6,764 nt of DNA from Desulfobacterales bacterium CG23_combo_of_CG06-09_8_20_14_all_51_8 (GCA_002772195.1 PCSG01000349.1:1-6764); one strand, 5' to 3'. Shown: positions 1 to 6,184, numbered from the stretch's first letter. Translations and numbers: made by a program. The notes: a model not told the origin generated them from the letters alone.

Positions 1-571
1 CGGATTTCATGCTGTGAACGGTATTTTTGCCGATAACGGTCTGGGGCGGGTTAAACAGTTCCACCCGGGGAAGCCGGGAGGCGCGCTGAAACAGGGCTTC
101 TGTGGCAATGCCGATGCCCGGCGCGATAGCGCCGCCCAGATATTTTCCGTCGACAGTGATGACGTCAAAGGTGGTGGCCGTCCCAAAATCAATAACAATC
201 AGGCAGGTGCGGTACTTATGATAGGCCGCGACGGCGTTCACCAAGCGGTCCGCGCCCACCTCCGCCGGATTGTCGTACAGAACCGGCATCCGGACTGATT
301 TTGCGTCCACCCAGCAGGGGCTATGGCCTAAGTATTTCCGGCAATAGGCATCCAGAATCCGCATCATGGGCGGCACAACGCAGGAAATGATGGTCTGCTG
401 GATATTGGACGGGTTGATTTTCCGGCTTTGAAAAAGGTTTGAAATAATAACATGAAATTCGTCTTCGGTAATGCCGGCCGCCGAACGGATCCGCCAGTCG
501 CAGATCAGTTGATCCTTGTCAAACAACCCGATTACCGTATTGGTGTTGCCGACGTCTAACGCCAGAAGCAT
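1..571 (-). CDS. coaX: Type III pantothenate kinase, 3' end cut by window edge
   Basis: This enzyme phosphorylates pantothenate to 4'-phosphopantothenate with ATP, the first step of coenzyme A synthesis, in the cytosol. The window shows the first 190 residues; the family is usually about 255-260, so roughly the last quarter is missing to the left. Visible in order are the N-terminal phosphate-binding motif DVGNTNT (residues 6-12), PAEVGADRLVNA (102-113) whose GADR aspartate is the proposed catalytic base, DFGTATTFDV (128-137), GGAIAPG (146-152) and the start of GKNTVHSMKS (181-190). These identify the ASKHA-fold type III kinase rather than CoaA or CoaW. The ATG at 571 follows GGGAG (581-585) at 9 bases, and the motif position so close to the N-terminus confirms this start. 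It begins only 30 bases after folP ends, so it is probably cotranscribed. No broken frame is seen. Confidence 0.95.
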   Translation of the reverse strand, partial: MLLALDVGNTNTVIGLFDKDQLICDWRIRSAAGITEDEFHVIISNLFQSRKINPSNIQQTIISCVVPPMMRILDAYCRKYLGHSPCWVDAKSVRMPVLYDNPAEVGADRLVNAVAAYHKYRTCLIVIDFGTATTFDVITVDGKYLGGAIAPGIGIATEALFQRASRLPRVELFNPPQTVIGKNTVHSMKS

Positions 572-601
572 CCCCTGGTTCTCCCAAAAAAGTTTTTGCG
601 G

Positions 602-1477
602 TTAAAACGCATTTCGAATCGCATCCACGATTCGCACCGTAGCAACCGTGGACGCCACATCGTGGACCCGGACGATGTGAGCGCCGCTCAGGATGCCGGC
701 CGCTATTGTCGCCTGGGTGCCGATTTCAACGACCGGGTGATCCGGCGGAAATTGCGCTTGACGGGCTTCGCCCAGAATTTTGCGGATAAAGGCTTTCCGG
801 GAAGAGCCGAGCAGCAACGGAAGGTCCAGATCGTGAAGTTCATTCAGGCGATGGATCAGCGCAAGATTGTGGTCCACGGTTTTTCCAAACCCGATGCCGG
901 GGTCGATGATAATTTTTTTTCTGGAAACCCCGGCGGCTTCGGCCCGGACAACGGCCTGCCGCAGAAAATTTTTTACTTCCCCCATGAGATCATCATAGAC
1001 GGGAGCTACCTGCATATCTGCCGGAGTTCCCTTCATGTGCATCAGAACCAGCAGCACATCGTTTTCCGCCGCCACGGCCGCCATTTCGTTATCAAATCGT
1101 AACGCACTGACGTCATTAATGATCGATGCGCCTGCGGCGACGGCCCGTCGGGCCACCAGGGCTTTATTGGTGTCAATGGAAATGGGGATGGGGATTTTTT
1201 TCGCCAGATAGGAAATCACGGGAACCACCCGCCGGGTTTCTTCATCTGCGGAAACGGATTCGGAAAACGGCCGGGTGGATTCCCCGCCGATATCAAGGAT
1301 ATCCGCGCCATCAGCCGCCATCTGTTCCGCCCGGGCCAGGGCTGCGTCCAAGGCAAAAAATTTTCCGCCGTCTGAAAACGAGTCGGGCGTAATATTGAGG
1401 ATGCCCATGATCCGGGTGCACTGCCCCAGTTCCATGCGATGGTGTCCCCAGACCAGGGTGTGATGCGTAACGGTCAT
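602..1477 (-). CDS. folP: Dihydropteroate synthase
   Basis: FolP condenses 6-hydroxymethyl-7,8-dihydropterin pyrophosphate with p-aminobenzoate to give 7,8-dihydropteroate in folate synthesis; the family is the sulfonamide target. The 291-residue product is normal in length and forms a TIM barrel. Visible motifs are MGILNITPDSFSDGG (24-38, with the metal-binding Asn28), GGESTRP (64-70), IDT (101-103), NDVSA (121-125), MHMKG (146-150), DPGIGFGK (192-199), GSSRKAF (224-230) and RVHDV (270-274). All expected pterin and pABA contacts are present. The ATG at 1477 has no clear Shine-Dalgarno. An in-frame stop at 1505-1507 rules out a much longer protein, and the WG...MELG stretch before motif 1 resembles other family N-termini, so I keep it over Met15 (1435). 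It lies between ftsH (77-base gap) and coaX (30-base gap), and is likely one transcript with them. Confidence 0.97.
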   Translation of the reverse strand: MTVTHHTLVWGHHRMELGQCTRIMGILNITPDSFSDGGKFFALDAALARAEQMAADGADILDIGGESTRPFSESVSADEETRRVVPVISYLAKKIPIPISIDTNKALVARRAVAAGASIINDVSALRFDNEMAAVAAENDVLLVLMHMKGTPADMQVAPVYDDLMGEVKNFLRQAVVRAEAAGVSRKKIIIDPGIGFGKTVDHNLALIHRLNELHDLDLPLLLGSSRKAFIRKILGEARQAQFPPDHPVVEIGTQATIAAGILSGAHIVRVHDVASTVATVRIVDAIRNAF

Positions 1478-1554
1478 AAATGAAAGTGTTCCGGCATATG
1501 AATATCAAATTGAGCTGACCGGGCGTGCATTCTTCAGCACAATTCAAAAAGAAT

Positions 1555-3402
1555 TCAGGCGGCAGTCACCGAAGGACCATCGTCAGAGATGGGTGTTCCC
1601 GGTATGGCGAAGCCCGGCCGCATTTTTCGGATCAGATCATCCAGTTCCCGTCCCATCACCGTTTCTTTTTCCATCAGCAGGTCGGCGAGTTTGTGCAGAA
1701 TATCCATATTGTCTTCCAGAATCTGCCGGGCTTTCCGGTAACTCCCCTTGACCATGCCCGCGATTTCATCATCGATTTTCTGGGCCGTGGCTTCCGAATA
1801 ATCCCGGTGCTGGGAGATTTCCCGGCCCAGAAAGATCTGTTCATTCTGCTTGGCAAAGGAGATGGGCCCCAGGGCCTCGCTCATGCCCCAGGAACGGACC
1901 ATATAGCTGGCCAGGCTGGTGGCCTGCTTGATGTCATTGGCCGCGCCGGTGCTGATGCGCTTGAAAACCAGTTCTTCGGCCACCCGGCCGCCCATGGCCA
2001 CAGACAGCTCGTTTAAGAGTTGTTCCTTGTACTGAAAATCCTTTTCCTCGGGCAAAAACCAGGTGACGCCGGCGGCCCGGCCCCGGGGGATAATGCTGAT
2101 TTTGTTGATGGGATCGGTCCCCGGCAGAAGCCGGGCCACAATGGCATGGCCCCCTTCATGATAGGCGGTGTTTTTCTTGTCGTCTTCCTTGATGACTTTG
2201 GATTTGCGTTCCAGGCCCATGACGATTTTGTCTTTGGCGTCTTCAAAATCCACCATGGCCAGTCGTTCCTTGCCTTTTTTGGCCGCGATGAGGGCCGCTT
2301 CATTCACCATATTTTCCAGATCCGCCCCGGAAAATCCCGGGGTCCCCTTGGCCAGAATCATGGAATCCACATCCGGATCATTGGGGGTTTTTTTGAGATA
2401 CACGTCGATAATGGCTTTTCTTCCCCGGATGTCCGGCATGGACACCACCACCTGGCGGTCGAACCGGCCGGGCCGGAGCAGGGCCGGATCCAGAACATCG
2501 GGCCGGTTGGTGGACGCGATGAGAATAACCCCTTCATTGGATTCAAACCCGTCCATTTCCACCAGGAGTTGATTCAGGGTCTGTTCCCGCTCATCATGCC
2601 CGCCGCCGAGCCCCGCGCCCCGGTGACGTCCCACGGCATCGATTTCATCGATGAAAATCAGGCAGGGGGCATTTTTTTTGCCCTGGACAAACAGGTCCCG
2701 GACCCGGGAGGCCCCGACGCCCACGAACATTTCCACAAAATCGGAGCCGCTGATGCTGAAAAAGGGAACTCCGGCCTCTCCGGCAATGGCCCGGGCCAGC
2801 AGGGTTTTGCCGGTTCCCGGCGCGCCGACCATCAGGACGCCTTTGGGAATTCTGCCTCCCAGCCGGGTGTATTTTTTTGGGTCCTTTAAAAAATCAACAA
2901 TTTCAGCCAATTCTTCTTTGGCCTCATCAACCCCGGCCACATCATCGAAGGTGACTTTCTCGGATTGATCCGACAGCATCCGGGCGCTGCTTTTGCCGAA
3001 GGAAAGGGCTTTGCCGCCGCCGCTCTGCATCTGACGCATGAAAAAAATCCACACGCCGATCAGCAGCACCATGGGAAACCATGACACGAGAATGGAAATA
3101 AACCACGGGGTCTGGGCTTCGGGTTTGGCTTCGATGGAAATGCCTTTGTTGCGGAGGAGGGGGATCATTTCACTGTCCTCTGGCGTGTAGACATGGTAGC
3201 GGACGCCACCTTGGTCCGTGATGGTCAAATGGTTCCCCTGAATCAGTACTTTGGATAGTTTACCGCTGTCAACCATGGCCAGAAATTCGCTGTAGCCGAT
3301 GTCGGTTTCACTGGTATGCTGCTGATTGAAAATATTGTAAAGCATGATCATCATCAGCACGATGATAATCCACAGCGCTATATTCTTATTAAAAGGGTTC
3401 AA
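1555..3402 (-). CDS. ftsH: ATP-dependent zinc metalloprotease FtsH
   Basis: FtsH is a membrane-anchored hexameric AAA+ protease that unfolds and degrades unassembled membrane proteins and selected cytosolic regulators. The product has 615 residues, normal for the family. In order: TM1 (about 9-25), a short periplasmic part (about 26-99), TM2 (about 100-122), then the cytosolic AAA domain with Walker A GAPGTGKT (193-200), pore motif MFVGVG (225-230), Walker B LIFIDEID (248-255) and the second region of homology ending RPGRFDR (310-316). The protease domain has the zinc motif HEGGH (415-419), where HEAGH is the commoner form, and Asp490 in GAANDIKQAT as the probable third zinc ligand. The C-terminus (about 600-615) looks disordered. 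The start codon is TTG, fixed by the strong site AGAGGAG 6 bases before it; the first in-frame ATGs lie inside TM1. tilS is upstream and folP downstream. Confidence 0.98.
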   Translation of the reverse strand: MNPFNKNIALWIIIVLMMIMLYNIFNQQHTSETDIGYSEFLAMVDSGKLSKVLIQGNHLTITDQGGVRYHVYTPEDSEMIPLLRNKGISIEAKPEAQTPWFISILVSWFPMVLLIGVWIFFMRQMQSGGGKALSFGKSSARMLSDQSEKVTFDDVAGVDEAKEELAEIVDFLKDPKKYTRLGGRIPKGVLMVGAPGTGKTLLARAIAGEAGVPFFSISGSDFVEMFVGVGASRVRDLFVQGKKNAPCLIFIDEIDAVGRHRGAGLGGGHDEREQTLNQLLVEMDGFESNEGVILIASTNRPDVLDPALLRPGRFDRQVVVSMPDIRGRKAIIDVYLKKTPNDPDVDSMILAKGTPGFSGADLENMVNEAALIAAKKGKERLAMVDFEDAKDKIVMGLERKSKVIKEDDKKNTAYHEGGHAIVARLLPGTDPINKISIIPRGRAAGVTWFLPEEKDFQYKEQLLNELSVAMGGRVAEELVFKRISTGAANDIKQATSLASYMVRSWGMSEALGPISFAKQNEQIFLGREISQHRDYSEATAQKIDDEIAGMVKGSYRKARQILEDNMDILHKLADLLMEKETVMGRELDDLIRKMRPGFAIPGTPISDDGPSVTAA

Positions 3403-3408
3403 AACGTT

Positions 3409-3415
3409 CTCCTCT
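3409..3415 (-). promoter_or_regulatory. Ribosome binding site fixing the TTG start of ftsH
   Basis: Reading the minus strand, AGAGGAG is followed by a 6-base spacer (AACGTT) and then TTG at 3402. This near-perfect Shine-Dalgarno at ideal spacing decides the start, because the next in-frame methionines (residues 17, 18 and 20) fall within the first transmembrane segment. Confidence 0.85.
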
Positions 3416-3471
3416 GTGCGAAATTTGTCCCATATGCATTTTATAATGATGCATTCTGTAATTTATATATC

Positions 3472-3500
3472 ATAATAATGATTTTTGGATAGTAAAACAA
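3472..3500 (-). promoter_or_regulatory. Possible sigma70-type promoter for ftsH
   Basis: On the minus strand TTGTTT (3495-3500, 3 of 6 matches to TTGACA) is followed after 17 bases by TATTAT (3472-3477, 5 of 6 matches to TATAAT). This would start transcription near 3465, leaving a leader of about 60 bases. It lies in the AT-rich 104-base tilS-ftsH gap, where such matches arise easily, so this is tentative. It could let ftsH, folP and coaX be transcribed independently of tilS. Confidence 0.35.
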
Positions 3501-3506
3501 AAATAT

Positions 3507-4994
3507 TTATTTATCGGAGTTTAAAATTTCCGTTTTCAGGATGGTCCTGGTTTCCGGTGTGATTTTCACCTGTTCTGAAATTCTGTGTCCCCCTATCCAG
3601 ATGATGACCTCATTGCTGACAACCACAGGCACCCTGGGCCTGGCGGAAATTGGAATTTTATGGTCGATGAAAAATTTTTTCAGTTTCTGGGTGCCGCCCG
3701 CCCCCAACGGAACAAACCGGTCCCCTGGCCGCATGTTTCGAATAGTCAGGGGAAACTGCAATCGGTCCCAGTCGAAAAAAGCCGTCCGGGAATTGCATCC
3801 GGACAGGTCCCGGATTTGATCGCGCGGGATTCGGGTCAATTGTATCCGGGCGTTGATTTCCGAAAGCACCGCAGGCGTCCCGGAATCGACCGTGGACAAG
3901 GGAATCTGGTATTCAAAAATCACAGGGGGCGACAGGGATGTTGCGGGTTTTGACGGGCGCAGATTTTGATTTTCCCGGGCAATAATCAGATGATCGGCAT
4001 TTCGGATGATCCGGATCCGGTCCGGCAGGTCCAGGCGGATATCGGTATGCGCATCAGAACCAGTCCTCTGAATGAACTCAACAATGGATTCAATATGCTT
4101 CCAGGAGATCCGCCGCAGATCGCCCTTGACCTGGCCGATGGCTTTCCGGATCACCCGGGACAGGGCCGCCGGATGTAAATCCCGCAGTCGGGAAACAGAC
4201 AGAACCGTCCGGTCCTCGTCTGTGCGGACGCATGCCGCATCATAGAGGGGGGCGATGATCGAGGTAAGCCAGGCTTCTTCTGAACGTAAGATGTTTCCCA
4301 GGCGGTTGAGGCTTTGGACGATTTTGGGGTTATAGCCGGTTTTCAGCACGGGAAGGAGCTGATGACGGATTCTGTTTCTCAGAAACTGCGGATCATCGTT
4401 GGAGGAGTCAAGAACATGAGCGATATTAAGGATTTTTAGAAATTCCAGGATTTCAGAGCGGTAAACACGGATCAGGGGGCGGATGATATCGCCCCGGATC
4501 GGTGGAATGCCGGAAATTCCCGCCGGGCCGCTTCCCCGGAGCAGATACAGGAGGATCAGCTCGGCGTTGTCGTCCTGGTGGTGGCCCAGGGCGATTTTGT
4601 CAAACCCCATGTCCCGGCGGATTTTGTGAAAAAAACAATACCGGACCGCCCTGGCCGCCTCCTCCAGCGATACCTTGGTTTTTTTACGCTCCTTCCGGAT
4701 GTCCATTCGCTCACTATAGAACGGCATGCCAAGGCGCTGGGCCACGGCCGCCACAAACTCTTCATCCTTGTCGGACTCTCTGCCTCTTAGGCAGTGGTTC
4801 AGATGGGCCACGCCCAGGCGGATATCCAGGTCCCCGGACAAAGCCGCCATGGCGTGAAAAAGAGCCATGGAATCCGGGCCGCCGGAAACGCCCACCAGCA
4901 CGGCATCCCCTTTCCGAATCATGCCATGATCTTCGATGGTTTGAAGAATTTTTTGCACAAACGAGGAATGGATGAATTTATTTTTTTTCGACAT
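3507..4994 (-). CDS. tilS: tRNA(Ile)-lysidine synthetase TilS
   Basis: TilS adds lysine to C34 of the CAU-anticodon tRNA-Ile using ATP, converting it to lysidine so that the tRNA reads AUA codons and is charged with isoleucine instead of methionine. The 495-residue product fits the longer TilS type with a C-terminal domain. The N-terminal PP-loop ATPase has SGGPDS (37-42), NHCLRGRESDKDEEFV (66-81), GHHQDDNAE (137-145) and the SNDDPQFLRNRIRHQLLP segment (198-215), all typical of the family. A middle domain follows, then a C-terminal domain with RNMRPGDRFVPLGAGGTQKLKK (419-440) and the conserved FFIDHKIP (441-448). The ATG at 4994 has only a weak GGGAAG close upstream. Met25 (4922) is another in-frame Met just before the PP-loop, but the longer N-terminus matches family helices. 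It is the first gene of the leftward cluster. Confidence 0.96.
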   Translation of the reverse strand: MSKKNKFIHSSFVQKILQTIEDHGMIRKGDAVLVGVSGGPDSMALFHAMAALSGDLDIRLGVAHLNHCLRGRESDKDEEFVAAVAQRLGMPFYSERMDIRKERKKTKVSLEEAARAVRYCFFHKIRRDMGFDKIALGHHQDDNAELILLYLLRGSGPAGISGIPPIRGDIIRPLIRVYRSEILEFLKILNIAHVLDSSNDDPQFLRNRIRHQLLPVLKTGYNPKIVQSLNRLGNILRSEEAWLTSIIAPLYDAACVRTDEDRTVLSVSRLRDLHPAALSRVIRKAIGQVKGDLRRISWKHIESIVEFIQRTGSDAHTDIRLDLPDRIRIIRNADHLIIARENQNLRPSKPATSLSPPVIFEYQIPLSTVDSGTPAVLSEINARIQLTRIPRDQIRDLSGCNSRTAFFDWDRLQFPLTIRNMRPGDRFVPLGAGGTQKLKKFFIDHKIPISARPRVPVVVSNEVIIWIGGHRISEQVKITPETRTILKTEILNSDK

Positions 4995-5037
4995 GAACTT
5001 CCCATTTTGTTGGGGATTTTGGGTTGTTGCGGATGAT

Positions 5038-5065
5038 CCTATAATAATTTACAAACGGGTGACAA
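5038..5065 (-). promoter_or_regulatory. Probable sigma70-type promoter of the tilS-ftsH-folP-coaX cluster
   Basis: On the minus strand TTGTCA (5060-5065, 5 of 6 matches to TTGACA) is followed after 16 bases by TATAGG (5038-5043, 4 of 6 matches to TATAAT). Transcription would begin near 5031, giving a leader of about 37 bases before the tilS ATG. The position directly ahead of the first gene supports it. Confidence 0.55.
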
Positions 5066-5099
5066 CAAAAAACAGATCGCACGATTTGCGTTTTCTTTC

Positions 5100-5128
5100 T
5101 TGAAAAGGATAAATTTACAGGTTATGTG
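5100..5128 (+). promoter_or_regulatory. Possible promoter of the SRP RNA gene
   Basis: TTGAAA (5100-5105, 5 of 6 matches to TTGACA) is followed after 17 bases by TATGTG (5123-5128, 3 of 6 matches to TATAAT). A start near 5135 would fall just before the first helix of the RNA at about 5142. The -10 is poor, so the assignment rests mainly on position. Confidence 0.35.
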
Positions 5129-5141
5129 AAAAGTCTGGTTG

Positions 5142-5363
5142 TGATATGCGGGGTGTCAGCGGTACCTTGTTTCCCGAAATCCGCTTTATGCGGGGCAGAA
5201 TTCCCTCCCGAGGGTTGTCTGCGGGCAAGTAAGTTATTCTGACCGGTCGCCGCGCAACAGACGATTACGAACCTCGTCAGGTCCGGAAGGAAGCAGCGAT
5301 AAGTAAACCCGTCTGTGTCGTGGATCGATCCCGGTTATGCGATAATTTATTTTCCGCAGCTAT
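5142..5363 (+). ncRNA. ffs: Signal recognition particle RNA, long form with Alu domain
   Basis: This RNA scaffolds the signal recognition particle, which with Ffh (SRP54) delivers nascent membrane and secreted proteins to the translocon. The conserved Ffh-binding helix 8 is clear: the GTCAGGTCCGGAAGGAAGCAGC stretch at 5276-5297, with GGAA tetraloop 5285-5288 closed by TCC/GGA and preceded by CGAACC. Helix 5 is built from 5257-5263/5310-5316, 5250-5254/5319-5323, 5245-5249/5326-5330, 5241-5244/5333-5336 and 11 consecutive pairs 5227-5237/5342-5352. Unlike 4.5S RNA, a 5' Alu-like domain precedes it: closing helix TGCGG/CCGCA (5147-5151/5354-5358), hairpin AGCGG/CCGCT (5158-5162/5181-5185) and hairpin GCAGA/TCTGC capped by CCCT/AGGG (5195-5199/5218-5222 and 5203-5206/5211-5214). 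The motifs CCCGAAATCCGC and GAATTCC.CCCGAGGG match long Firmicute-type SRP RNAs as I remember them. Identity is near certain; both ends are estimates good to several bases. Confidence 0.93.
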
Positions 5364-5372
5364 TCGACGGAG

Positions 5373-5392
5373 GGTTCACAACCAGATTTTTT
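5373..5392 (+). terminator. Weak candidate terminator after the SRP RNA
   Basis: GGTT (5373-5376), loop CAC, AACC (5380-5383), then AGA and six T residues (5387-5392). The four-pair stem is very short for an intrinsic terminator, so either the RNA ends here with help from the T run or the transcript is trimmed from a longer precursor. Low confidence. Confidence 0.3.
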
Positions 5393-5448
5393 CTAAACCC
5401 TTCCCTTCACCTTGTTTTTCCAGTTATTTTTTTCTTCAAATGCATTTC

Positions 5449-5476
5449 TTGACATTCCCTGTTTGCGTCTTATTTT
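5449..5476 (+). promoter_or_regulatory. Probable sigma70-type promoter of grpE-dnaK
   Basis: A perfect TTGACA (5449-5454) is followed after 16 bases by TATTTT (5471-5476, 4 of 6 matches to TATAAT), giving a start near 5483 and a leader of about 100 bases. CTTGACATT also resembles the -35 of heat-shock (sigma32-type) promoters, but there is no CCCCAT-like -10. No CIRCE inverted repeat for HrcA is visible around it. Confidence 0.55.
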
Positions 5477-5568
5477 TTGGATGAATTTAGACTGGCGTCT
5501 TTTTTTTGTTCTTATTCACAACAGGTTATAGATTTTTGTAGAGCAAAAAAATCAATGGCCACGACATC

Positions 5569-5573
5569 GGGAG
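5569..5573 (+). promoter_or_regulatory. Ribosome binding site favouring a TTG start for grpE
   Basis: GGGAG lies 8 bases before the TTG at 5582. The upstream in-frame ATG at 5555 has no comparable purine-rich site, only AGAG about 12 bases away. This makes TTG 5582 the better-supported start, although it is a rarer codon. Confidence 0.5.
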
Positions 5574-5581
5574 AAAGTACA

Positions 5582-6184
5582 TTGGCAGACAATTCAAACA
5601 GAAAAAAGAATATCCCCATCGACACGGATGAAATGGTTTCCGAAAAGCCGGAGGAACCGGAATTTGATGACGCAAAACCGGCTGAAGAAGCGGATTCAAT
5701 TCAAATTCCGGAAAATGATGCCCGGCTGAAAGCGCTGGAGCAGGAAGCTGCGGAAAAACATGACCGGCTTCTGCGGGTGTCGGCGGAATTTGAAAACTAC
5801 AAAAAGCGCATGAACCGTCAGATGGAGGATCTGCGCAAATACGCCAATGAAGCCCTGCTTAAAGATCTTCTCTATGTGGTGGACAATCTGGAGCGGGCCG
5901 TCAGCACGTCCACTGAAAAAACCGGGGAGCCCATTGATTCCTGTGTGCTCGAGGGCGTTGAAATGACATTAACCGAAATCACAAAGCTCCTGACCCGGTA
6001 CCATGTGATGCCTATAGAGGCATTGGGAAAACTCTTTGACCCGGCATATCATGAAGCCGTGATGCAGGAAGCATCCGCGGATCATCCGGAGAACACGGTC
6101 ATCCATGTGTTACAGAAAGGATATCTGATTTACGACCGATTGCTCAGACCGTCGATGGTCGTGGTTTCCAAAGCAAAATCATAA
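5582..6184 (+). CDS. grpE: Nucleotide exchange factor GrpE
   Basis: GrpE is a cytosolic dimer that drives ADP release from DnaK, resetting the Hsp70 cycle. From the TTG at 5582 it has 200 residues, the usual size. The N-terminus (about 1-45) is acidic and probably disordered. A long helix rich in heptad-like leucines and charges follows (about 46-90, including RVSAEFENYKKR at 65-76), then the helical DLLYVVDNLERA region (95-106), then the C-terminal beta domain carrying the family signature FDPAYHEAV...GYLIYDRLLRPSMVVVS (152-196). The frame stays open upstream to a TTG at 5477, but that codon follows directly on the promoter -10 and lies before the expected transcription start. ATG 5555 (209 residues) is a fair alternative start, but it lacks a Shine-Dalgarno. 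dnaK begins 41 bases downstream, so the two are very probably one operon. No hrcA or dnaJ is seen in the window. Confidence 0.95.
   Translation: MADNSNRKKNIPIDTDEMVSEKPEEPEFDDAKPAEEADSIQIPENDARLKALEQEAAEKHDRLLRVSAEFENYKKRMNRQMEDLRKYANEALLKDLLYVVDNLERAVSTSTEKTGEPIDSCVLEGVEMTLTEITKLLTRYHVMPIEALGKLFDPAYHEAVMQEASADHPENTVIHVLQKGYLIYDRLLRPSMVVVSKAKS

Noticed and set aside
596..1102. Plus-strand ORF of 168 codons opposite folP
   Set aside because: Shadow of the folP frame; no recognisable motif and no ribosome site.
1525..2016. Plus-strand ORF of 163 codons opposite the ftsH 3' end
   Set aside because: Antisense to conserved FtsH coding sequence, with a shadow-like composition and no independent signal.
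2020..2889. Plus-strand ORF of 289 codons opposite ftsH
   Set aside because: It is antisense to the AAA and protease domains of an unmistakable FtsH. Its composition (rich in Gly, His, Phe, Asp) is what a reverse-strand reading of GC-rich codons gives, and no domain is recognisable.
3434..3454. Two ATGCAT hexamers (3434-3439, 3449-3454) as an operator
   Set aside because: ATGCAT is self-complementary and common in AT-rich DNA; the pair does not form a clean longer inverted repeat, and a third copy at 5440-5445 has no related context.
4502..4975. Plus-strand ORF of 157 codons opposite tilS
   Set aside because: Antisense to the PP-loop domain of TilS; Pro/Gly/Arg-rich as expected from a wrong-frame reading.
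5230..5349. Reading the RNA as a short 4.5S SRP RNA of about 115 bases
   Set aside because: The helix 5/8 part alone would fit, but the upstream 5142-5226 sequence folds into the expected Alu hairpins and its 5' end pairs with 5354-5358, so the longer RNA explains more.
5449..5476. Sigma32-type heat-shock promoter before grpE
   Set aside because: Only the -35 half resembles the consensus; no CCCCAT-like -10 lies at the required spacing, while a sigma70 reading fits both boxes.
5477..5554. Extended 235-residue GrpE starting at TTG 5477
   Set aside because: The codon directly follows the predicted -10 box and precedes the likely transcription start. The added residues (Cys- and Phe-containing) do not resemble GrpE N-termini.
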